6,184 nt of DNA from Spirochaetales bacterium. GTDB taxonomy: Bacteria > Spirochaetota > Spirochaetia > DSM-2461. Where the stretch lies: positions 1 through 6,184 of the forward strand of contig PDRU01000073.1 in NCBI GenBank assembly GCA_002748225.1, written 5' to 3'. Below, piece after piece: positions 1 to 6,015 of the stretch. Made by a program: the position numbers and the translations under genes. Positions within the stretch are counted from its first letter, which is position 1; every line of letters begins with the position of its first letter. Under the pieces are notes generated by a model. That model searched no databases. It was given only the letters and a program-made list of their open reading frames with translations, and was not told the DNA's origin.

Positions 1-173
1 TCGGCATCCTTAAGAAGCCCGGCGCCCAGATAAGCCCGGCCTATTAAGTCATAATAAACAGGATCCTTTTGGAATAAGGGAACTTTATCAACCAGAAAAC
101 TGACAGCCTGGGAATAGCGCCCGGAAGCAATCAGCCTGCGGCCTTTTTTTAAATCCCTGTTGTAAATTTTCAT
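1..173 (-). CDS. TPR-repeat protein, N-terminal part (runs off the window)
   Basis: Only the first 57 codons are present; the gene continues beyond the left edge. The protein begins MKIYNRDLKKGRRL and reads as tetratricopeptide-type helices: a helix with a GRYSQAV turn (about residues 18-24), then a second repeat around residues 38-57 with the spacing D-x-I-G-x-A-Y-L-x-A-G-x-x-x-D-A typical of a TPR. The ATG (173-171) overlaps the rpe TGA (172-170) as ATGA, and no Shine-Dalgarno is visible just upstream, so translation is probably coupled to rpe. No signal peptide or membrane segment appears in the visible part. TPR proteins are scaffolds for protein contacts; the partner and role cannot be told from this fragment. 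The reading frame and start are well supported, the function is not. Confidence 0.8.
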   Translation of the reverse strand, partial: MKIYNRDLKKGRRLIASGRYSQAVSFLVDKVPLFQKDPVYYDLIGRAYLGAGLLKDA

Positions 174-844
174 ACGGCAGCAACGGGCGGGTTAAGACAT
201 TCAGCGAAAACTTTGCGGGGGTTTTCAGCTTTGTAAAACGCGGAACCCATTACCGCCATATCGCAGCCGGCATTCCACACTGCGGAAGCCGTATCCGGGG
301 AAAATCCGCCGTCCATGGCTATAACATAGTCTCCGGCACCCTCCTGGCGCAGACGGGCCAGTTCTCTTACTTTATCAAGACATTTGGAAATAAGCTTCTG
401 ACCGCCCCAGCCCGGGTTAACCGTCATAACAAGCACCTGATCGGTTAATTCCAGCAGCTCGGACAGAGCGGAAACCGGGGTTGAAGGAACAATGGCCACG
501 CCGGCTTTCATGCCAAGTTTTTTTATATCGGTTAGAAGACGGTGTGAGTGAATAACCGTTTCAGGATGAAATGTGAAGCGGTCAACCCCGGCCTGGGCAA
601 AATCATGCAGATGGTCAGCCGGATTCACTGTCATTAAATGAGCATCCAGAACAAGAGAGGTCTTTTTTCTTATGGCCGCGGCCATTTGAGCCCCGAAGGT
701 AATGGGCGGTACAAAAACGCCGTCCATTACATCCAGATGAAGCCACTCTGCGCCGGCATGCTCGGCCGTCTCTACAGCCTTATCGATCCGGGTAAAATCC
801 GCGGCAAGAACAGACGGAGCAATAATCCTCTTTTTCTCTTTCAT
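170..844 (-). CDS. rpe: Ribulose-phosphate 3-epimerase
   Basis: Cytosolic enzyme of the pentose phosphate pathway that interconverts D-ribulose 5-phosphate and D-xylulose 5-phosphate. The 224-residue product has the usual length and the full (beta/alpha)8 motif series: APSVLAADF (9-17), HLDVMDG (36-42), HLM (69-71), VNPGWGGQ (142-149), DGG (178-180) and the phosphate-loop GSAFY (200-204). H36, D38, H69 and D178 match the metal-binding and acid/base residues of the family, so it should be active. Some motif positions differ from the common form: VPPITFG where VPNxTxG is usual, GWGG for GFGG, and MDGG for VDGG. I chose the ATG at 844. An upstream in-frame TTG at 880 would add 12 residues without homology, lies in the -35 element and precedes the predicted transcription start. 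The 3' end overlaps a TPR gene by ATGA. Confidence 0.96.
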   Translation of the reverse strand: MKEKKRIIAPSVLAADFTRIDKAVETAEHAGAEWLHLDVMDGVFVPPITFGAQMAAAIRKKTSLVLDAHLMTVNPADHLHDFAQAGVDRFTFHPETVIHSHRLLTDIKKLGMKAGVAIVPSTPVSALSELLELTDQVLVMTVNPGWGGQKLISKCLDKVRELARLRQEGAGDYVIAMDGGFSPDTASAVWNAGCDMAVMGSAFYKAENPRKVFAECLNPPVAAV

Positions 845-851
845 AAAAAGG

Positions 852-880
852 ATTATAGAACCTAGAAGGCGAACGGCCAA
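852..880 (-). promoter_or_regulatory. Sigma-70-type promoter for rpe, probably leaderless
   Basis: On the minus strand, TTGGCC (880-875) and a perfect TATAAT (857-852) are separated by 17 bases. Counting about seven bases past the -10 puts the transcription start at 846-844, on or next to the rpe ATG (844-842). No Shine-Dalgarno lies at normal distance; the closest AGG is 16 bases away and upstream of the predicted start site. A leaderless rpe mRNA is therefore inferred. The consensus match is seen directly; activity is not shown. Confidence 0.62.
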
Positions 881-904
881 GACCTCAGCGCCCGGAGTGC
901 TTTA

Positions 905-933
905 TTGACTTGAACTTTCCCTGAAGATATACT
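905..933 (+). promoter_or_regulatory. Sigma-70-type promoter for the TPR-greA unit
   Basis: TTGACT (905-910) and TATACT (928-933) are separated by exactly 17 bases, five of six matches to consensus in each hexamer. The predicted start is near 940, giving a leader of only about 13 bases before the ATG at 953. The hexamer faces the rpe promoter back to back, with 24 bases (881-904) between the two -35 elements, so a regulator bound there could affect both directions. I see no convincing operator palindrome in that spacer. Confidence 0.62.
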
Positions 934-952
934 GAAAGAAGGGCCGGGGATA

Positions 953-1900
953 ATGGAAAAAGCGGAGGGTAATTGCGGCATTGATGAACAGCTTGCGCAA
1001 GTGTATGTTTTGTTTGAAGAGGGCTGTTTTGACAAGGCCCGCGCTCTGCTGGACAAGGCCCACGCGCAGGACTTTGAAAATCCGGAAGTTCTGAGCGCCC
1101 TGCGGGCATGCGGATACTGGCAGCAGCGTGCAGCCGAGCTCCAGTCAATGGAGAATAATGCTGCCGCGCAAGGTGATTATCTGCAGCGTCAGTGGAACCG
1201 TTTTGAGCAGTCTTACCGGCAGGGTTTTGAACATCCTCTCAAGGAAGGAAGTTCGCGGTTAAAGCTCTGGGTTCATACCCGGGCCCTTGAGTACTATACG
1301 CAGTATGCAGAGGAGTCGTCTGATCCCCGTATTATGCTGCAGTCAGGGCGCTGTCTGAAGAAGCTCGGACGCTTTGAAGAAAGCATCCAGGCCCTGGAGA
1401 GAGTACTGAGAGAAACCGGTCAAAACAATGCAGCCCTGCTGGCCGAACTGGCAGACTGCTACAGTCTGATAGGAGAGACAAAAGCCGCGAAGGTTCTAAT
1501 GCGCGAGGCTCTTTTCGTTGATGCCCCGGCTGTGGAAACAGATGAGCTGGCATCCCCTCTGTTTAACAGGCTTGTTGAGCGGCTCGGTAAAGTGAAAGAC
1601 CGCAGTGACGCGGCCTTTATATACTGGCTGCCCGTTTATGGTACGCTCTGGGGAGTTCTTGATGTAAAGCGGGAACTGAGCCCTCTGGAGTACGGAAAAC
1701 TGAAACAGGCAATTTACGCTTTAAAAAGTGAAATTGCAGATGGAGATAAACAGGGGCTGCTCACCCCTCAACTGATAAACAGCTATTTTTGGCTGGTTGA
1801 TCATTATCAGTTAAAAGGAGCCGACAGATCGACTGTTGAGGAAGCATTACTGAATATCAAACTGCTTTCACCGTCGATTTACAGACAGTATTTTGAATGA
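953..1900 (+). CDS. TPR-repeat protein encoded directly upstream of greA
   Basis: A 315-residue soluble, helical protein without signal peptide or membrane segment. Degenerate TPR-like helix pairs are seen at about residues 11-44 and, more clearly, at 125-158 (GRCLKKLGRFEESIQALERVL) and 159-192 (ADCYSLIGETKAAKVLMREAL). The region 67-124 is a charged, aromatic-rich linker or helix. The C-terminal 193-315 is also mostly helical but not obviously TPR, and includes a hydrophobic aromatic patch, FIYWLPVYGTLWGVL (about 218-232). The start at 953 sits 13 bases after the predicted transcription start and has only a weak GGGGA (946-950) as ribosome site. It is nine bases upstream of the long greA, whose own N-terminus is also helical-repeat, so a shared transcript and possibly a physical partnership are likely. 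The product is probably cytoplasmic. I do not recognise a named family, and a specific function is not assigned. Confidence 0.88.
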   Translation: MEKAEGNCGIDEQLAQVYVLFEEGCFDKARALLDKAHAQDFENPEVLSALRACGYWQQRAAELQSMENNAAAQGDYLQRQWNRFEQSYRQGFEHPLKEGSSRLKLWVHTRALEYYTQYAEESSDPRIMLQSGRCLKKLGRFEESIQALERVLRETGQNNAALLAELADCYSLIGETKAAKVLMREALFVDAPAVETDELASPLFNRLVERLGKVKDRSDAAFIYWLPVYGTLWGVLDVKRELSPLEYGKLKQAIYALKSEIADGDKQGLLTPQLINSYFWLVDHYQLKGADRSTVEEALLNIKLLSPSIYRQYFE

Positions 1901-1905
1901 GGAGG
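1900..1905 (+). promoter_or_regulatory. Strong Shine-Dalgarno of greA, overlapping the upstream stop
   Basis: AGGAGG lies four bases before the ATG at 1910, and its first A is the last base of the upstream TGA (1898-1900). This confirms the greA start and suggests that ribosomes ending the TPR gene can reload on greA. The site is partly within an eight-base palindrome, GAGGCCTC (1902-1909). Confidence 0.85.
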
Positions 1906-1909
1906 CCTC

Positions 1910-4606
1910 ATGCCGGACACAATAAAGAAAATCAGCGGGATGCTCAATGAAGAAAAATGGACCCGTGCAACCTTAAACGATTACGCGATTGGAAATTTTC
2001 AGGAACTTGATTCAGTTATTGAAGCAGTTATCAATGAGAAATCAAGGGAAGAAGTTCTGGAACTGTGTAATGAACATTTGGAACACACTAAAAACAGTAT
2101 TGCAGCGCTTTACATTGCGGGAATTCTTTCTCTGAGTAAACAGCAGGTTGACGATTCCTACCTGCTCAATCTTATCAGTATTTTTTCTGACAACCATAAA
2201 TGGGCCGCTGTGGAATACCTGTGCCGCCGAATTCTGGAGTTCGGCGAAAACAAGGAAGCCCTGCGCACTCTTGCCGAAACTCTGGAGCATCTCAACCGGC
2301 AGGACGATATGTATGAGGTCTGGGAACGCCTTATCAAGGTTGATTACTCTGAAACAGATATTGTAAAAAGCCTGGCGGAAAAACGCGAAGCTGAAGGTGA
2401 TATTGAAGGAGCCATTCTGTATTACCGCAAGGCTATTCACCGTTACGTCAACAGAAATCTCTTCAGCCATGTGCGCGATATATGGCAGAAACTCGTTGAA
2501 CATGGTGTGGATGATTACGAGTTTTTCTTTCTTATTGAAAGAAAAGTTGCCAAATCAATGAGTACTGAACGGGCTGTCAGTCTGCTTGAAGAGCTCTACC
2601 CTGCCATTAAGGAAAGGGGTGAATGGCCTGTTGCCATTGATGTTTTAAAACGGATTCTTAATTATGACAGCAAAAACAACTGGGCCCGTCAGGAAATCAT
2701 TCAGTGTTATAAAGAACGTTTTGCCGAGCACAGTCAGCTGGAAGAATACATTCAGCTTTCCAATCTCAATCAAAACTGGCGCAACGTTCAGGAAGCCATT
2801 GCCGACTTTGAAAAACATATATCGTTTGATGAAGGCAGTTTCGTTTTCCATAAAACATGGGGTGTTGGAATAATTAAAGCCATTAAAGGCGATGAAATTA
2901 TTATTGACTTTGCCAAAAAGCGTAACCACTCCATGTCGCTGAAAATGGCTGTCGGCGCGCTGCAGAGCCTCAGCCGCGATCATGTATGGGTTCTCAAAAG
3001 CATCCATTCAAGAGACAAGCTGCGGGCCAAGGTTAAGTCGGATATTCCCTGGGCGCTGAAAACCATTATCCGCAGTTTTGACAACGCTGCGGACATGAAA
3101 AAAATAAAGGCGGAGCTGGTTCCCACCATACTCACTCCCGGTGAATGGTCGGGGTGGAGTCCTGAAGCACGTAAAATATTGAAAACCGACCCCGTTTTCG
3201 GAAATGTTCCGGACAAACTGGATCAGTTTAACGTCCGCGATAAACCAATGAGCTTTGAGGAAAAAACCTTTAACCGGTTTAAAGCGGAAAAAAACTTTTT
3301 CGGTAAAGTACAGGCTGCCCGCGAATTTTTAAGCAACAGCGATCCCGATTCCGAGTTCTTTGCCGAGATATTTGATTATTTTACCGCTTTTATGAAGTCG
3401 GGGAATGTTTCTCCGCAGGTGGTGGCCAGCTATCTGTTCGTTACAAGTCTGGTTCAAACCTACCCCTTCCTCAACCCGGGGCTTGACTGGGGATTCCGTG
3501 AACTCTGGAGCGATATGGATAACCCTGTTGAGGTGTTTACCCAGATAGAAGACGCGGATATCCGCCGTTTACTTCTTTCGGCCGTACGCAGTGAAGTGGA
3601 GGACTGGCACAACATATACCTTACCCTCTTCCCTGTGGAACTCTCAGAGTCAATGATTGAGGATCTTGTTAAGGCCGGCTATGAGAAGGAAACAGCCGCA
3701 AAGATCGATGAAATAGTGGAGCATTTCAGGGAATACCGGGAAGGTCTTATCTGGGTAGCACGTCATGCACAGGAAAAAGACCTGCAGAATGCCATGACGG
3801 TTAAACCTGAAAAAATAATGATCAACATGTGCCGTCTTTACGGGCTGACATTCAATGACATTGAGAATAAGCGGGAGGTCAGCCGAAACCGTAAAATTAA
3901 CAGACAGGTGCAGAATTTCCTTTTTAAGGATAAACATCTTCAAAACTTCCTTCTTGAGGCAGGGCAGGAATCTTCTGTACGGATTTTCACCATTCTGGAT
4001 GATATTGATTCTGTAGATCCTGTTATTAAGCGCGACTTGAAACAGGCGGTGGAAGAAGCCTTTCCCGGAATACGCTTCTACGGCGATAAGCGCAGTTCTG
4101 AAACTGTCAATGCTGTTTCCAGCCGCTACTTCTTCACTGTTCAAAGCAGCCTGAGTGCCAGGCAGAAAGAACTCCGGCATATTGTTGATGTTGAAATTCC
4201 CAAAAATTCCAAAGAAATCGGTGCCGCCATTGAACTGGGCGACCTGAGCGAAAACGCTGAATACAAAGCAGGTAAAGAGAAGCAGGAAAATCTGCAGATT
4301 CAGGCCGGAAAACTCAACGATGAGCTTGAACGCGCGCGCCTCTTTACTCCTGACGATCTTGAAGCTGATAAAGTGGGATTTGGCACGGTTATTACTCTTG
4401 ATGATCTTATAAATAATAAGGAAGAAATTTACACCATTATGGGACCGTGGGAGTCGAATCCTTCCGAACGGGTTATTTCCTATCTCTCACCTTTCGGCAA
4501 CGCCTTTGTCGGAAAGAAGAAGGGAGAAACTCTGGAGTTTGAGATTAACGAACGGCAGTACAAGTTCACTATTAAGGATGTAAAGCCGGCAGAGAATATT
4601 TACTGA
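1910..4606 (+). CDS. greA: Long GreA: helical-repeat extension plus C-terminal transcript-cleavage factor
   Basis: Transcription elongation factor that should rescue backtracked RNA polymerase by stimulating cleavage of the extruded RNA 3' end in the secondary channel. The GreA part is only residues ~738-898 (161 aa, about the size of E. coli GreA). It has a coiled-coil hairpin with the tip signature GDLSENAEY (777-785), where D778 and E781 match the acidic catalytic pair, and a C-terminal FKBP-like domain with GPWESNPSE and ISYLSPFGNAFVGKKKGE. Ahead of it lie TPR-like helices (~1-300), a small beta-rich Tudor/SH3-like segment (~308-356, with FVFHKTWGVGII) and a long helical region (~357-737) with a GEWSGWS motif (411-417). 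There is no in-frame ATG between residue 640 and the GreA domain, so a short GreA from internal ATG initiation is unlikely. Oversized GreA occurs in Treponema and Borrelia; the job of the extension is unknown to me. It follows the TPR gene by nine bases, and its 3' end overlaps the convergent HEAT gene by 7 bases. Confidence 0.95.
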   Translation: MPDTIKKISGMLNEEKWTRATLNDYAIGNFQELDSVIEAVINEKSREEVLELCNEHLEHTKNSIAALYIAGILSLSKQQVDDSYLLNLISIFSDNHKWAAVEYLCRRILEFGENKEALRTLAETLEHLNRQDDMYEVWERLIKVDYSETDIVKSLAEKREAEGDIEGAILYYRKAIHRYVNRNLFSHVRDIWQKLVEHGVDDYEFFFLIERKVAKSMSTERAVSLLEELYPAIKERGEWPVAIDVLKRILNYDSKNNWARQEIIQCYKERFAEHSQLEEYIQLSNLNQNWRNVQEAIADFEKHISFDEGSFVFHKTWGVGIIKAIKGDEIIIDFAKKRNHSMSLKMAVGALQSLSRDHVWVLKSIHSRDKLRAKVKSDIPWALKTIIRSFDNAADMKKIKAELVPTILTPGEWSGWSPEARKILKTDPVFGNVPDKLDQFNVRDKPMSFEEKTFNRFKAEKNFFGKVQAAREFLSNSDPDSEFFAEIFDYFTAFMKSGNVSPQVVASYLFVTSLVQTYPFLNPGLDWGFRELWSDMDNPVEVFTQIEDADIRRLLLSAVRSEVEDWHNIYLTLFPVELSESMIEDLVKAGYEKETAAKIDEIVEHFREYREGLIWVARHAQEKDLQNAMTVKPEKIMINMCRLYGLTFNDIENKREVSRNRKINRQVQNFLFKDKHLQNFLLEAGQESSVRIFTILDDIDSVDPVIKRDLKQAVEEAFPGIRFYGDKRSSETVNAVSSRYFFTVQSSLSARQKELRHIVDVEIPKNSKEIGAAIELGDLSENAEYKAGKEKQENLQIQAGKLNDELERARLFTPDDLEADKVGFGTVITLDDLINNKEEIYTIMGPWESNPSERVISYLSPFGNAFVGKKKGETLEFEINERQYKFTIKDVKPAENIY
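4600..4606. other. Seven-base tail-to-tail overlap of two convergent genes
   Basis: The bases TTACTGA hold the greA stop (TGA, 4604-4606) on the plus strand and the HEAT gene stop (TAA, 4602-4600) on the minus strand. Both reading frames are well supported by their protein content, so the overlap is real rather than a misplaced end. It leaves no intergenic room for a terminator for either gene. Confidence 0.9.
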
Positions 4607-6015
4607 TTTTCGTCGTTTGGTGCGGGATTTCCCCGGTGGATCTCCTGTACTAAACGGCCGTCAGTTTTATCGTTGTCCAGCGCCTGCACACGGGCTTCCA
4701 GTTTACTGAGCCCGTTTTTTCTTATTCCCCGGACGCCGTAAACCTGAATAAGCCAGTTGGGATGATCCAGCATCCTTTCAAACAGCGGTGCAAGTTCGTC
4801 CCATTCCGAGCGTGAAAGATTGCGGCAGGTGAATTCCATAAACCGTTCGCTGTCTTTAACCCAGAGCTTATCCAGAATTTCACTGACAGCCTCTACACTT
4901 CCCTTTATTTTGTTCTCTGTTAAAATATCCAAAGCCGCAATGCGAAGCTCCGGCGAACGGTTTATGTCGGCATAATAATCAATGAGAAATTGATCATTGA
5001 CAGTGCCGGAACGTTTGCCTAAAGACTTCATGGCGGCCATACGGACCTGCTTTACAGGATCAATTGATGCTTTGTAGCGGAGCAGTTCGTCGAGCTTTTC
5101 ACCGGCCGAACTTCCGGCGGGAATGTTTCCAAGCTTTTCAGCCGCAGTTAAACGTATCCGCCAGAAAGAGTCGCGTTTAAGCGCCTGAACAAGAATATCG
5201 GAAGAATCACGGGGAAATTCTGCTATGCCTGCCAGAGCATAAGCCCGTAAATTGGCATCTTTCGAAGTAAAATATATCTGTTCAATGCTCTCATAATCTT
5301 CCGGGCGCCCTATTTTTCCAACAGAGACACAGGCAAAGCGTCTGTGGCCGCCCGGAGAACCCTCATCTTCGGCAACGGCCAGAAGTGCATCAGCTGATGG
5401 TGTGTATTTGAGTTTTCCCAGTGTTACAATTAAAGCGGCAGTTAACTCATCTTCCTCATAGGCGTCTTCTTTCAGAAACTTCTGAAGCAGAGGTTCCCCC
5501 ACTTTTTCCACTTCAGATTCCGGAATTGATGATTTCTCGGCTATTTTACCTATACTGCGCACTGCTGTAGCGGCAATTCGGCTGTCCCGGGCCTCTGAGA
5601 GTTCCGCAAGCAGGTGAATATCAGCCTTGTCAGAACTCTGAGCCAGATAGTAAGCCGCGGCCTGGATAACTGCTACATCATATAAGTCGTCATTGAGAAC
5701 CTTTCTGAGTTCATTTTCTGCAGATTCAACTCCATCTTCCCACTTGGTAATTTCCCATAATTGAAAAATTTTACTGCGGATATCCGGATTTCTTATTTCT
5801 CCCAGCAGTTCTTTCAGCAGGGGGTTGTAAGTATCCACACCTTCAGACTGCAGAGATGAAAGAACATCCAGCACTTCACTGTCTATTCCGTAAAGCAGAA
5901 CCTGACGCTGCCGGTCCACAGGAGCCTCTGATTTTGAATTTTCTTCCGGCTTGTCTGTTTCAGCGAATAGAAGTGCTGAAGTTAAAATAAATATTAATAA
6001 AAACAGTCTTTTCAT
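4600..6015 (-). CDS. Exported HEAT-repeat protein
   Basis: A 471-residue protein with a clear signal peptide: MKRLFLLIFILTSALLFA, with likely cleavage after A18 (LLFA-ET), giving a periplasmic or otherwise exported protein. There is no Cys at the cleavage site, so it does not look like a lipoprotein. After a charged linker (19-38) the protein is a near-continuous array of HEAT-type helix pairs to about residue 440, with recurring patterns such as DSRIAATAVRSIGKIA (144-159), FACVSVGKIGRPEDY, DANLRAYALAGIAEF, RIRLTAAEKLGNI, QVRMAAMKSLGKR and ELRIAALDILTENKI. The tail is polar. HEAT arrays serve as curved binding surfaces; no catalytic motif is seen and the partner is unknown. The start ATG (6015-6013) has an AAGAGGG eight bases upstream and overlaps the stop of a membrane protein gene as ATGA, so the two probably work together at the envelope. 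The end overlaps greA by seven bases. Confidence 0.93.
   Translation of the reverse strand: MKRLFLLIFILTSALLFAETDKPEENSKSEAPVDRQRQVLLYGIDSEVLDVLSSLQSEGVDTYNPLLKELLGEIRNPDIRSKIFQLWEITKWEDGVESAENELRKVLNDDLYDVAVIQAAAYYLAQSSDKADIHLLAELSEARDSRIAATAVRSIGKIAEKSSIPESEVEKVGEPLLQKFLKEDAYEEDELTAALIVTLGKLKYTPSADALLAVAEDEGSPGGHRRFACVSVGKIGRPEDYESIEQIYFTSKDANLRAYALAGIAEFPRDSSDILVQALKRDSFWRIRLTAAEKLGNIPAGSSAGEKLDELLRYKASIDPVKQVRMAAMKSLGKRSGTVNDQFLIDYYADINRSPELRIAALDILTENKIKGSVEAVSEILDKLWVKDSERFMEFTCRNLSRSEWDELAPLFERMLDHPNWLIQVYGVRGIRKNGLSKLEARVQALDNDKTDGRLVQEIHRGNPAPNDENQ
4690..4723 (+). terminator. Intrinsic terminator for the greA transcript, inside the opposing gene
   Basis: On the plus strand a seven-base stem ACGGGCT (4690-4696) / AGCCCGT (4709-4715) can be extended by CAG/CTG (4699-4701 with 4706-4708) around a two-base bulge, closing a four-base TTTA loop. 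The 3' arm leads into a run of T (4715-4720) and then CTT. It lies 84 bases past the greA stop, antisense to the coding sequence of the HEAT-repeat gene. The structure is seen directly; its use as a terminator is inferred. It should work only rightward, since the minus strand has no T run after the stem. Confidence 0.72.

Noticed and set aside
638..865. Plus-strand open frame of 75 codons
   Set aside because: Entirely antisense to the conserved rpe coding region; low-complexity translation with no family features.
845..880. Longer rpe start at the TTG at 880, adding 12 residues
   Set aside because: The extra residues do not belong to the family's N-terminus, the TTG falls in the -35 hexamer, and no ribosome site precedes it. 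The ATG at 844 gives the usual length.
881..904. Operator palindrome between the divergent promoters
   Set aside because: AGCGCC...AGTGCT is only partly symmetrical; not enough to claim a binding site.
1031..1063. Ten-base direct repeat GACAAGGCCC within the TPR gene
   Set aside because: It encodes the repeated D-K-A of the TPR helices and is explained by the protein; no sign of a DNA-level element.
885..1148. Minus-strand open frames over the divergent promoter region and the TPR gene start
   Set aside because: They overlap both promoters and the well-supported TPR gene and have no recognisable protein features.
2042..2503. Minus-strand open frame of 153 codons inside greA
   Set aside because: Phe- and Val-rich shadow translation typical of the antisense of a charged helical protein; no start signals.
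4121..4123. Internal translation start giving a stand-alone short GreA
   Set aside because: No in-frame ATG occurs between residue 640 and the GreA domain, and no Shine-Dalgarno with an alternative start was seen near residue 738.
3650..4180. Minus-strand open frame of 176 codons inside greA
   Set aside because: Antisense shadow of greA; the translation has no domain or signal and the greA frame is clearly the coding one.
4527..4540. Inverted repeat AAACTC-TG-GAGTTT as a terminator for the HEAT gene on the minus strand
   Set aside because: The stem is short and A/T-rich with a two-base centre, and the following minus-strand tract is interrupted (CTCCCTTCTTCTTT) rather than a T run. Too weak to call.
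4621..4637. Small hairpin CGGG-loop-CCCG just after the greA stop
   Set aside because: Only four pairs and no T run follows; the structure at 4690-4723 is much better.
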